Assembly (NCBI GenBank): GCA_000715855.1
Contig: KL571277.1
Span: 65,201-73,959, forward strand
Direction: 5' to 3'
DNA length: 8,759 nucleotides
DNA from: Actinoplanes liguriensis
Lineage (GTDB): Bacteria; Actinomycetota; Actinomycetes; Mycobacteriales; Micromonosporaceae
Part shown: positions 1 through 6,629 of the stretch, piece by piece
How positions within the stretch are numbered: position 1 is the stretch's first letter
Layout of the letters: the number at the start of each line of letters is the position of its first letter
Made by a program: the position numbers and the translations under genes
Notes under the pieces: generated by a model
What the model saw: only the letters and a program-made list of their open reading frames with translations
Told to the model about the DNA's origin: nothing
Databases searched by the model: none

Positions 1-16
1 TGTGTATAAGAGACAG
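1..16. other. Nextera mosaic-end adapter remnant
   Basis: The first 16 bases match the 3' part of the Nextera/Tn5 mosaic end (which ends TGTGTATAAGAGACAG). Read in frame with the following gene they give V-Y-K-R-Q, a known signature of adapter carry-over in predicted proteins. This is library-preparation sequence, not genome. Base 17 is the first genomic base, and any start codon called at base 2 is artificial. Confidence 0.96.
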
Positions 17-448
17 GCCGAGGTGCTGCGGGTGCGGCACACCGCGACCGCCGACCCCGGCCTGGCCGGCATCCCGCGGGTCAACGGCACCCTGTCCATC
101 CCGGTGCTGTCTCTGCACGACGTCGGGGACCTGTTCGTGCCGTTCTCGATGGAGCAGGAGTACGCCCGCCGGACCGCCGCCAACGGCCGCGCGAGCCTGT
201 TCGTGTCCCGGGCGATCCGCGGCGTCGGCCACTGCGACTTCACCACGGCCGAGCTGACGACCGCCTTCGACGACCTGACGAACTGGGTCCGCACCGGCCA
301 CCGCCCCTCCGGGGACGCCGTCCTGGACCGCCGGGCGGTCGCCTCGGACTCCTTCGGGTGCCGCTTCACCGACGGCCCGCACCCGAACTACGCCGCCTCC
401 CCGTGCCCCGCGAAGACCGCCGCTCCCCCGGCCGTGCCCCGCATGTGA
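17..448 (+). CDS. alpha/beta-hydrolase-like protein, C-terminal fragment
   Basis: This is a 5'-truncated gene: the contig edge removes the N-terminus, including any catalytic serine. The remaining 143 residues look like the end of an alpha/beta-hydrolase. A beta-strand IPVLSLHDVGDLFVP (about residues 28-42 of the fragment) carries the likely acid residue D38. It is followed by a helix and a strand ending GVGHCDF, with H72 as the likely catalytic histidine. The order and spacing (Asp in 'H-D-x-G-D-x-F-V-P', His about 34 residues later) are typical of the superfamily. A further 60 residues include FGCRFTDGPHP and two cysteines (C115, C130), which might form a disulfide if the protein is secreted; that is inference, because no signal peptide can be seen. 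The substrate is unknown. The stop codon lies inside a tandem repeat, and the gene converges on the LysR gene. Confidence 0.75.
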   Translation, partial: AEVLRVRHTATADPGLAGIPRVNGTLSIPVLSLHDVGDLFVPFSMEQEYARRTAANGRASLFVSRAIRGVGHCDFTTAELTTAFDDLTNWVRTGHRPSGDAVLDRRAVASDSFGCRFTDGPHPNYAASPCPAKTAAPPAVPRM

Positions 449-525
449 GCAAGCCCCGCATGTGATCAAGCCCCACAGGTGATCAGGGCCCGGAGGTGAT
501 CAGGGCCCGCAAGTTGATCAGGCGC
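441..525. repeat. degenerate 17-bp tandem repeat, five units
   Basis: Five units run head to tail: 441-457 (GCATGTGAGCAAGCCCC), 458-474 (GCATGTGATCAAGCCCC), 475-491 (ACAGGTGATCAGGGCCC), 492-508 (GGAGGTGATCAGGGCCC) and 509-525 (GCAAGTTGATCAGGCGC). Neighbouring units are most alike (units 1 and 2 differ at one base, units 3 and 4 at two), as expected for stepwise duplication. Units 2-5 contain the palindrome TGATCA (463, 480, 497, 515), and units 3 and 4 also contain GGGCCC. The two GGGCCC copies (486-491, 503-508) could form a 6-bp stem with an 11-nt loop on either strand. The hydrolase stop (446-448) is in unit 1 and the lysR stop (518-520) is in unit 5, so the array is the whole convergent intergenic region. 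It may act as a bidirectional transcription end without a U-tract; that part is inference. Confidence 0.85.
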
Positions 526-1417
526 TGCCGGCGACGATCTCGCTGAGGATCTGCCGCAGCGCCCGGGCGGCCGGTGACTCGGCCCCGGAGAGCCGCTGGG
601 CGGTGAAGATCGTGCGGCGGGGAGCCTCGGCCAGCTCCAGCAGACGGCAGGACGTGGAGCGCCCGGCCCACACCAGGTCCGGGATCAGGGCCACCGCGTT
701 CCCCGTCTCGACCAGGCGGATGTGGGCCTGGAGGTCGGCCGTCTCGTAGCGCACGTCCGGCTCGAAACCGGACCGGCGGCACAACTGCTCGGCGAAGTGG
801 CGGGACGCCGTGCCGCGCGGCTCCATCACCCACGGCATGCCCCGGGACGAGTCGAGCGAGTCGACCGGGTGCAGCGACTCGGTGACGGCGGGGAGGGCGA
901 GCCGGATCGCGTCCGTGGTCAGGTCGCGCCGATCCAGGCCGGGGTGGTGTGGCGCGGCGTGTGCCGGGTATTGCTCTGCGATAACCATGTCGAAGTCCCG
1001 CGCCCACGTCTCCCGCAGGGCCTCTTCCGGCTCCCGCTGGACCATTTCCACGCGTACGTCGGGGAATCGGGCGGCCGTGGCGCGCAGAGCGGCCGGCATG
1101 AAGGCGAGCGCCGCGGACTGGAAGACCGCGACCCGCACCGTGCCGGTGACCCGTGTCGCGGCGGCCTGCAGTCGCGCCTCGGCGCGTTCGAGCGTGTCGA
1201 GCACCTCGCCGACGGACGCGACCAGAACCTCGGCCTGCGGGGTGAGCTGGACCCGCCGGCCGGCTTTGCGCAGGAGCACCGTGCCGGTCTCCCGTTCCAG
1301 CTGGCTGAGCTGCTGGCTGACGGCGGACGGGGTGAAGTTGAGCGCCTCGGCGACGGCGGCCAGGGTGCCTCGGACGGCCAGTTCGCGGAGCAGGATCAGG
1401 CGACGGATCTCCAGCAT
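518..1417 (-). CDS. LysR-family transcriptional regulator, divergent from putA
   Basis: This encodes a 299-residue protein of normal LysR length. The N-terminal winged helix-turn-helix spans about residues 1-60: the helix 'GTLAAVAEALNFTPSAVSQQ' (17-36) is the classic LysR recognition region, followed by LERETGTVLLRKAGRRVQLTPQ. A linker helix (about 65-88) leads into a periplasmic-binding-protein-like effector domain beginning near TGTVRVAVFQSAA. The gene is divergent from putA across 103 bp. LysR regulators usually control the adjacent divergent gene, and this PutA has no DNA-binding domain of its own, so proline- or P5C-responsive control of putA is the obvious hypothesis. The effector is not visible in the sequence. 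The start at 1417 is supported by the N-terminal LysR alignment and by a -10-like TAACGT six bases upstream. There is no Shine-Dalgarno, so the mRNA is probably leaderless. Confidence 0.9.
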   Translation of the reverse strand: MLEIRRLILLRELAVRGTLAAVAEALNFTPSAVSQQLSQLERETGTVLLRKAGRRVQLTPQAEVLVASVGEVLDTLERAEARLQAAATRVTGTVRVAVFQSAALAFMPAALRATAARFPDVRVEMVQREPEEALRETWARDFDMVIAEQYPAHAAPHHPGLDRRDLTTDAIRLALPAVTESLHPVDSLDSSRGMPWVMEPRGTASRHFAEQLCRRSGFEPDVRYETADLQAHIRLVETGNAVALIPDLVWAGRSTSCRLLELAEAPRRTIFTAQRLSGAESPAARALRQILSEIVAGSA

Positions 1418-1423
1418 CCGAAT

Positions 1424-1453
1424 ACGTTAGCCGAACTGAAGATTACCGGTCAT
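1424..1453 (-). promoter_or_regulatory. putative lysR promoter, leaderless start
   Basis: On the minus strand ATGACC (1453-1448, four of six to TTGACA with the preceding T context) is followed after 18 nt by TAACGT (1429-1424). Six nt (ATTCGG) then precede the ATG at 1417. This places the transcription start at or next to the start codon. No purine-rich ribosome binding site is present, which agrees with a leaderless mRNA. This is seen by eye only. Confidence 0.45.
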
Positions 1454-1484
1454 AAAGCATCGCTTTTCCTTACCCGATCACCGG
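1441..1484. promoter_or_regulatory. candidate operator elements between lysR and putA
   Basis: The divergent intergenic region holds a perfect inverted repeat AAAGC-ATC-GCTTT (1454-1466). It is flanked by near-identical direct repeats GATTACCGG (1441-1449) and GATCACCGG (1476-1484), 35 bp apart. The inverted repeat has the 13-bp size of a LysR box but reads A-N11-T rather than the usual T-N11-A, so it is not a textbook site. The elements lie between the lysR -10 and the putA ribosome binding site, where a shared regulator would be expected to bind. I could not identify a clear putA -10/-35 pair. Confidence 0.35.
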
Positions 1485-1507
1485 ACGCAGACTGGCGCTC
1501 ATAACGG

Positions 1508-1513
1508 AAGGAG
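1508..1513 (+). promoter_or_regulatory. putA ribosome binding site
   Basis: AAGGAG lies 7 nt before the ATG at 1521. It is a near-perfect anti-16S match and fixes the putA start. It contrasts with most other genes in this window, which have no Shine-Dalgarno. Confidence 0.85.
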
Positions 1514-1520
1514 CATCCCG

Positions 1521-4500
1521 ATGTCTGAGATCGCCGACGAGACGATCACTCTCGTGCGTCGCTGGCTGAGCGAGGCGTCGACGGTCCCGGTCGGCGGGTC
1601 CGCCGCCCAGCTGGCCGGCCTGCTGCGCGACCCGAAGGGGCTGGCGTTCGCGGTCGGCTTCGTCGACGGCGTGGTCCGCCCGGAGGATCGCCGGGTCAGC
1701 GCCCGCGCCCTGAACGCGCTGGCCACGGACGTGCCGGACTTCCTTCCCCTGCATCTGAGAGCGGCGGTCAAGGTCGGCGGCGCGCTCGCCCCGATCCTGC
1801 CGGGCGTGGTGGTCCCGGTCGCCCGGCGCGCGCTGCGGCACATGGTCGGCCACCTCATCGTGGACGCGACCGACGCCCGCCTCGGTCGCGCCATCCGGAA
1901 AATCAAGAAGCGTGGCGTACGCCTGAACGTCAACCTCCTCGGCGAAGCGGTTCTCGGCCGCGGCGAGGCGTCCCGGCGGCTCGGCGACACCGAGCGCCTG
2001 CTGGCCCGCGCCGACGTCGACTACGTGTCGATCAAGGTGTCGTCGACCGTCGCGCCGCACAACCCGTGGGCGTTCGACGAGGCCGTCGACGACATCACCG
2101 AGAAGCTGCTCCCCCTGTTCACGCTCGCCGCGAGGACGCGCAAGTTCGTGAACCTGGACATGGAGGAGTACAAGGACCTCGACCTCACGATCGCGGTCTT
2201 CACCCGCCTGCTGGACCGGCCCGACCTGCTCGGGCTGGAGGCCGGCATCGTGCTGCAGGCCTACCTGCCGGACGCGCTGAGCGCGATGACGCGGCTGCAG
2301 GACTGGTCCGCGGCGCGCCGCGAGCGCGGGGGCGCCGGGATCAAGGTGCGCCTGGTCAAGGGCGCTAACCTGCCGATGGAGCGGGTCGAGTCGGCGCTGC
2401 ACGGCTGGCCGGTCGCGACCTGTGACAGCAAGCAGGCGACCGACACCAACTACAAGCGGGTGCTGAACTACGCGCTGCAGGCGGACCGGATCCGCAACGT
2501 GCGGCTGGGGGTGGCCGGGCACAACCTGTTCGACGTGGCCTACGCGTGGACCCTGGCCGGGCAGCGCGGGGTGCGCGACGGCGTCGAGTTCGAGATGCTG
2601 CTCGGCATGGCCGAGGGGCAGGCCGAGGCGGTCCGCCGTGAGGTCGGGGGCCTGCTGCTCTACACGCCGGTGGTCCGTCCCGAGCAGTTCGACGTGGCGA
2701 TCGCGTATCTGATCCGGCGTCTCGAAGAGGGCGCCAGCTCGGACAACTTCATGTCGGCGGTGTTCGAGCTGCACCAGAACGAGGAGCTGTTCGAGCGGGA
2801 GAAGGAGCGGTTCCTCGCCTCCCTGCGCGACCTGGACGACGTGATGCCGCAGCCGAATCGGGTCGTCGACCGTTTCGCCGCGACCCGGCGCAGCGAGGCC
2901 GGGCATTTCGAGAACACCCCGGACACCGACCCGGCGGTCACCGAGAACCGGACCCGGATGCGCGCGCTCCTGGCCCGGGTGCCCGAGTCGACGCTCGGAC
3001 GCGACCTGCACAAGATCGAGTCGCAGGCCGAGCTCGACGCCGCGATGGAGAAGGCCGCCGCCGCGAGCTGGGGCGGCGCCGACCGCCGCGCGGTCCTGCA
3101 CCGGGTGGGCGAGGCCCTGGAGAAGAACCGCGACGTCCTGCTCGAGGTGATGGCCGCCGAGGCCGGCAAAACCATCGACCAGGCCGACCCCGAGGTGTCC
3201 GAGGCAATCGACTTCGCCCACTACTACGCCGAGCTGTCGGCGGACCTGCCGGACGGCGCCACCCCGGTCCCGGCGAAGCTGACCCTGGTCACGCCGCCGT
3301 GGAACTTCCCGGTCGCGATCCCGGCCGGCTCGATGCTGGCCGCCCTCGCCGCCGGCTCCGCCGTGGTGATCAAGCCGGCCGCCCCCGCCGAACGCTGCGG
3401 GACCGTGCTCGCGCACATCGTCCGCGACGCCCTCGCCGCGGCCGGCGCCGACCCCGCCCTGGTCACGCTGCTCCAGGTCGACGAGGGGACGCTCGGGCAG
3501 CAGCTGATCGCGCACCCGCTGGTCGACCGGGTGATCCTCACCGGCGCCTACGAGACCGCCGAGCTGTTCCGCTCGTTCCGCGAGGACCTGCCGCTGCTCG
3601 CCGAGACCAGCGGCAAGAACGCGATCATCGTGACCCCGAGCGCCGACCTCGACCTCGCCGTCAAGGACGTGGTCTCCTCCGCGTTCGGCCACGCCGGTCA
3701 GAAATGCTCGGCCGCATCCCTGGTCGTCCTGGTCGGATCGGTCGCCCGCTCTGAACGTTTCCGGACACAGCTGCTCGACGCGGTGTCGTCGCTCGAGGTC
3801 GGCCCGCCGACCGAGCCGCGGACCCAGGTCGGCCCGCTGGTCGAGCCGGCCACCGGCAAACTGCTGGAAGGCCTGACCACGCTCGGCGCCGGCGAGAGCT
3901 GGCTGCGCAAGCCCGAGAAGCTGGACGAAAGCGGTCAGTTGTGGAGCCCGGGCATCCGGGACGGCGTGCGGCGCGGCTCGGCGTACCACCGGACCGAGTA
4001 CTTCGGCCCGATCCTCGGGATCATGACCGCGGACTCCCTCGACGAGGCGATCGACCTGGTCAACGAGGTCGACTACGGGCTCACCTCGGGTCTGCACTCG
4101 CTCGACGCCGACGAGGTGCGCACCTGGCTGGACCGGGTCCAGGCCGGCAACCTCTACGTCAACCGGGGCATCACCGGCGCGATCGTCCGCCGGCAGCCGT
4201 TCGGTGGCTGGAAGCGGTCCGCGGTCGGCGCCGGCACCAAGGCGGGCGGCCCGAACTACCTGGTCGGGCTCAGTGGCTGGGAGACCGCTCCGGCGACGAT
4301 CAAGGGCGAGATCACCGACTTGCGCGTACGGACATTGCTCGCGGCCGCCGCCCCGCACGTCACCCCGGAGCAGCTGGAATCGGTCACGCGCGCCGCGGGC
4401 AGCGACGCCGCCGAGTGGGCCGCCGGCTTCGGTCGCGCGACGGACGTCTCCGCGCTCGGCGTCGAACGCAACGTCCTGCGCTACCTGCCCACTCCGGTGA

Positions 4501-4871
4501 CCGTCCGCCTGGCCCAGGGCGCGCCGGTCGCGGATCTGGTCCGGATCCTCGCCGCGGGCCTGCTCGCCGGCGCCCCGGTCCGCGTCTCGTCGGCCACCGA
4601 GCTGCCCGCGGGACTCGTGCCCGACGCGGTCGTGGAGTCCGACGCCGAGTTCGCGGCCGGGCTGGACACGGTCACCCGGGTACGCCTGATCGGCGGCTCC
4701 GCGGCCGGGCTCGCGGCGGCCACCGGCGGCCGGCCGGACCTGGCGATCTGGGCCGGCCCGGTGGTCGAGGCCGGCCGGGTCGAGCTGCTGCCGTTCCTGC
4801 GCGAGCAGGCGGTCAGCATCACCGCGCACCGCTTCGGCAACCCGCTTCCGATGGCCGCCGAGGTCCTGTAG
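1521..4871 (+). CDS. putA: bifunctional proline dehydrogenase / P5C dehydrogenase (type B-like PutA)
   Basis: This encodes an 1116-residue PutA. It oxidises L-proline to P5C with FAD, then glutamate semialdehyde to L-glutamate with NAD+, with the intermediate channelled between the two sites. Residues about 1-120 form a helical arm. The proline dehydrogenase barrel (about 125-440) has VRLVKGAN and the hallmark Y396-L-I-R399-R400-L-E-E403 helix, whose arginines hold the proline carboxylate in the family. The aldehyde dehydrogenase domain (about 490-930) has PPWNFP (N595), the general base E695 in AETSGKN, the nucleophile C729 in GQKCS, E826 in EYFGP, and F894-GGW. Residues about 935-1116 are an ALDH-superfamily extension ending in a conserved tail (RVELLPF, SITAHRFG, 1086-1106), as in type B PutAs. 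No N-terminal ribbon-helix-helix is present, so the protein should not autoregulate. The start is fixed by AAGGAG. No TTA, CTA or TCA codon occurs, which explains a gene-length antisense open frame. Confidence 0.96.
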   Translation: MSEIADETITLVRRWLSEASTVPVGGSAAQLAGLLRDPKGLAFAVGFVDGVVRPEDRRVSARALNALATDVPDFLPLHLRAAVKVGGALAPILPGVVVPVARRALRHMVGHLIVDATDARLGRAIRKIKKRGVRLNVNLLGEAVLGRGEASRRLGDTERLLARADVDYVSIKVSSTVAPHNPWAFDEAVDDITEKLLPLFTLAARTRKFVNLDMEEYKDLDLTIAVFTRLLDRPDLLGLEAGIVLQAYLPDALSAMTRLQDWSAARRERGGAGIKVRLVKGANLPMERVESALHGWPVATCDSKQATDTNYKRVLNYALQADRIRNVRLGVAGHNLFDVAYAWTLAGQRGVRDGVEFEMLLGMAEGQAEAVRREVGGLLLYTPVVRPEQFDVAIAYLIRRLEEGASSDNFMSAVFELHQNEELFEREKERFLASLRDLDDVMPQPNRVVDRFAATRRSEAGHFENTPDTDPAVTENRTRMRALLARVPESTLGRDLHKIESQAELDAAMEKAAAASWGGADRRAVLHRVGEALEKNRDVLLEVMAAEAGKTIDQADPEVSEAIDFAHYYAELSADLPDGATPVPAKLTLVTPPWNFPVAIPAGSMLAALAAGSAVVIKPAAPAERCGTVLAHIVRDALAAAGADPALVTLLQVDEGTLGQQLIAHPLVDRVILTGAYETAELFRSFREDLPLLAETSGKNAIIVTPSADLDLAVKDVVSSAFGHAGQKCSAASLVVLVGSVARSERFRTQLLDAVSSLEVGPPTEPRTQVGPLVEPATGKLLEGLTTLGAGESWLRKPEKLDESGQLWSPGIRDGVRRGSAYHRTEYFGPILGIMTADSLDEAIDLVNEVDYGLTSGLHSLDADEVRTWLDRVQAGNLYVNRGITGAIVRRQPFGGWKRSAVGAGTKAGGPNYLVGLSGWETAPATIKGEITDLRVRTLLAAAAPHVTPEQLESVTRAAGSDAAEWAAGFGRATDVSALGVERNVLRYLPTPVTVRLAQGAPVADLVRILAAGLLAGAPVRVSSATELPAGLVPDAVVESDAEFAAGLDTVTRVRLIGGSAAGLAAATGGRPDLAIWAGPVVEAGRVELLPFLREQAVSITAHRFGNPLPMAAEVL

Positions 4872-4873
4872 GG

Positions 4874-4903
4874 CCGGTGCGCGAGCTTCGGCGTCGGGCA
4901 CGG
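4874..4903. terminator. possible bidirectional hairpin between convergent genes
   Basis: In the 33-bp gap between putA and the convergent mycothiol-type gene, CCGGTGC (4874-4880) can pair with GCACGG (4898-4903) with one bulged G. A small inner CGA/TCG stem (4882-4884 with 4888-4890) is also possible. No T-run follows on either strand, so intrinsic termination would be of the actinobacterial U-less kind at best. This is a weak call. Confidence 0.25.
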
Positions 4904-4904
4904 G

Positions 4905-5528
4905 TCAGATGATCGAGAAATCGGGCGGGAGTGCTTCTCGCCCGGTCAGGGCCCGCAGCAGCGGGACGCCGGAGCCGACGCCGAGGGCCGTGCGGGAGGC
5001 GAGCGCGAGCGACTCGGCGAGCGTCTCCACCGGCAGGTCGTACTCCACGCCGAGCGCCGCGGCCGCGTCCAGGCCGTGCACGACCAGCTCGAACGTGCGC
5101 GTCGGGATCCAGTCACGGACCCGCATCCCACCGGCCGCGCTGATGATCACGTCGTCGTCGTTGACCCGGGACAGCGCCTCGGTGGCCCGGCCGATCAGGG
5201 TGCTGACCTCGTCGGCCGGCTCATCGCCGAGCTGTTTCCCGGCGGCCCGGGCATCCTCGGTCGACGCCTTGTGAGCGGCGGCGACCAATGCGGCGGGCGC
5301 CGACCGCGCGTACGCGAAATAGCCCTCCGGCGTCGCGACCTCGATCACCGGCGCCCGGGTGGCGAGCACCTCGGGCACCTGACGCAGGGCCGAGCTCACC
5401 GTGTGGCCGAGCAGCTCCCGCAGGGTCCACTCGCCGAGCGCGGTGTCGTCCAGGCGCCCGGGCGGGACGGCGGCGACGAGCCCGGCGTACGCGATCGCGG
5501 CGGAGCGGTAGGTGCGACGGAAATCCAT
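4905..5528 (-). CDS. DinB/MDMPI-fold putative mycothiol-dependent enzyme
   Basis: This encodes a 207-residue protein resembling the 'maleylpyruvate isomerase family mycothiol-dependent enzyme' group (MDMPI N-terminal, DinB-like four-helix bundle). The family metal triad is visible: H42 in the 'WTLRELLGHTV' segment, and E147 and H151 in 'RTFELVVHGLD', with the E-x3-H spacing seen in the characterised maleylpyruvate isomerase. These proteins bind a divalent metal and usually act with mycothiol, the actinobacterial thiol, in the cytoplasm. Real substrates differ widely across the family, so isomerisation of maleylpyruvate should not be assumed; no gentisate-pathway gene is nearby. The ATG follows the stop of the upstream gene by a single base (TGA-G-ATG), so translation is probably coupled. 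The gene converges on putA. Confidence 0.82.
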   Translation of the reverse strand: MDFRRTYRSAAIAYAGLVAAVPPGRLDDTALGEWTLRELLGHTVSSALRQVPEVLATRAPVIEVATPEGYFAYARSAPAALVAAAHKASTEDARAAGKQLGDEPADEVSTLIGRATEALSRVNDDDVIISAAGGMRVRDWIPTRTFELVVHGLDAAAALGVEYDLPVETLAESLALASRTALGVGSGVPLLRALTGREALPPDFSII

Positions 5529-5529
5529 C

Positions 5530-5982
5530 TCACCAATCTGCCAGATCCGCCCGCGGCGGGAAGGCCGCGATCTCGGCCGCCCAGTCCCCGGCGGCCCGGC
5601 GCAGCATCTCCGGTGTGACCTCCAGGCGGATCCGGTGGACGCGGCCGAGACCGGTGCCGGGCAGCCACGGCGGCAGCGTCTCGTGCGAGAACGCCACCTC
5701 GAGCAGATGCTGGCCGGGGTCCGCGGGCAGCTGCCGGAACGCCACGTCCGGCTCGATGAACTCCAGCTCGTCGTCCGGCCGCTCCCGCAGCCAGCCGGCG
5801 AGCGTGATCGCCTCGGCCACGGTCAGGCACGGCGTCTCCGCCTGCCAGGTGTGCCCGTGGTGGTCGGCCGCCGCGACCGACACCACGAGCCAGTCGTCGA
5901 GCGGGCCGTCGGGCTCGTCCTCGAACTCGTAGCGCAGGGGGCGCATCGACAGCCAGCCGCCGGTCTCCGAAGCGATCTGCAT
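5530..5982 (-). CDS. WapI-like small protein of unknown role
   Basis: This encodes a 150-residue soluble, acidic, Trp-rich protein with no signal peptide or membrane segment. The pattern resembles the WapI-like family: an N-terminal beta region (LRYEFED, then DDWLVVSVA, 29-37), 'PCLTVAEAITLAGWLRE' (51-67), a short strand with FIEPDVAF (75-82), a central strand pair, and a C-terminal helix TPEMLRRAAGDWAAEI (123-138). The founding member is the immunity protein of the Bacillus WapA toxin, but many actinobacterial relatives stand alone and have no known function. No toxin gene is adjacent here, so an immunity role is not supported by context. The gene is the first of a two-gene unit with the MDMPI-fold gene. 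The start at 5982 lies 6 nt after a -10-like GACAAT and has no Shine-Dalgarno. M13 is an alternative start, since family similarity seems to begin near residue 15. Confidence 0.62.
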   Translation of the reverse strand: MQIASETGGWLSMRPLRYEFEDEPDGPLDDWLVVSVAAADHHGHTWQAETPCLTVAEAITLAGWLRERPDDELEFIEPDVAFRQLPADPGQHLLEVAFSHETLPPWLPGTGLGRVHRIRLEVTPEMLRRAAGDWAAEIAAFPPRADLADW

Positions 5983-6027
5983 AACAGCATTGTCCCGGCT
6001 CAGGGGGCTGCCGGGTAACGTTCGGGC
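5983..6027. promoter_or_regulatory. compact divergent promoter region, leaderless on both sides
   Basis: These 45 bp separate two divergent genes. On the plus strand TAACGT (6016-6021) is followed by six nt (TCGGGC) and the GTG at 6028. The nearest -35-like element, TTGTCC (5990-5995), is 20 nt upstream, which is longer than ideal. On the minus strand GACAAT (5994-5989) is followed by six nt and the ATG at 5982. No ribosome binding site precedes either gene. The two predicted promoters overlap, so polymerase occupancy on one strand could affect the other; this is inference. Confidence 0.45.
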
Positions 6028-6618
6028 GTGCTTCTACCGCTTCCCCCGGGCGACTTCCAGGCCTACCTGTTCGACTGCGACGGCACCATCACCGACTCCA
6101 TGCCGGTGCACTACCGGGCCTGGCAGGAGGCCCTCGCCGGGTGGGACTGCGAGTTCCCGGAGGAGCTGTTCTACGCGTGGGGCGGCCGCCCGGCGGCGGA
6201 CATCATCGTCGACCTGAACGAGCGGCACGGGCTGGCCATGCCGGTCGCCACCGTGAACGAGCACCGTGAGTCGCGCTTCCAGTCCGCGCTCGGTACCGTC
6301 CAGGCGGTTCCCGGCGTGCTGCAGCACATCCAGGAGGCGTACGGACGGGTGCCGTTCGCCGTCGTCTCCGGCAGCACGCGCGACTCGGTGACCGCGTCCC
6401 TGACCGCGCTCGACCTGCTCGACCGCTTCCCGGTGCTGGTGTGCGCGGAGGACTACGCACGGCCGAAGCCCGACCCGGAGGGCTACCTGACGGCGGCCCG
6501 CCTGCTGGGAGTCGATCCGCAGAAGTGCCTGGTCTTCGAGGACACCGAGCTCGGGGTGCGGGCCGCCGAGGCCGCCGGGATGGCGTACGTGCGGGTTCCG
6601 CCGCCCTGGGACCGATAA
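6028..6618 (+). CDS. HAD-superfamily phosphatase, YqaB/beta-phosphoglucomutase type
   Basis: This encodes a 196-residue cytoplasmic HAD subfamily IA protein. Motif I is FDCDGT with nucleophile D16 and acid/base D18. The C1 helical cap spans about residues 23-95 and starts DSMPVHYRAWQEAL. Motif II is S114 in VVSGST, motif III is K147 in RPKPDP, and motif IV is E171-D172 in VFEDTELG, which bind magnesium. All catalytic positions are intact. Length and motif flavour are closest to E. coli YqaB, a fructose-1-phosphate and 6-phosphogluconate phosphatase; a phosphosugar mutase is less likely but not excluded, and the substrate cannot be told from sequence. The GTG start is chosen because TAACGT lies six nt upstream and the hydrophobic strand leading to D16 begins soon after. 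The gene ends 11 bp before the RraA-like gene. Confidence 0.85.
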   Translation: MLLPLPPGDFQAYLFDCDGTITDSMPVHYRAWQEALAGWDCEFPEELFYAWGGRPAADIIVDLNERHGLAMPVATVNEHRESRFQSALGTVQAVPGVLQHIQEAYGRVPFAVVSGSTRDSVTASLTALDLLDRFPVLVCAEDYARPKPDPEGYLTAARLLGVDPQKCLVFEDTELGVRAAEAAGMAYVRVPPPWDR

Positions 6619-6621
6619 GAT
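6616..6621 (+). promoter_or_regulatory. possible -10 element of the RraA-like gene inside the upstream stop
   Basis: TAAGAT starts with the TAA stop codon of the phosphatase gene and lies 8 nt before the ATG at 6630. It fits the TANNNT pattern of the other leaderless starts here, but no good -35 is seen (GGTTCC is at the right distance). The gene may be co-transcribed, independently started, or both. Confidence 0.35.
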
Positions 6622-6629
6622 CGGCGGCC

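Noticed and set aside
463..520. The TGATCA-spaced array as a CRISPR or a replication-origin iteron set
   Set aside because: Units are only 17 bp and directly adjacent with no spacers, and no cas or replication gene is nearby. A degenerate tandem duplication is sufficient.
722..1504. Open frames on the plus strand across lysR
   Set aside because: These are compositional shadows of the LysR gene. They have no domain, and they run through the divergent promoter region.
1470..4901. A 1143-codon open frame antisense to putA
   Set aside because: It is codon-aligned with putA, so its stops would need TTA, CTA or TCA codons in putA, which a high-GC gene avoids. The product is an Arg/Gly/Asp-rich string without domains, while putA has complete catalytic motifs.
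5530..5982. A toxin-immunity or defence locus based on the WapI-like protein
   Set aside because: No toxin, secretion or nuclease gene is within reach, and the neighbour is a putative metabolic enzyme. Family resemblance alone does not support a defence claim.
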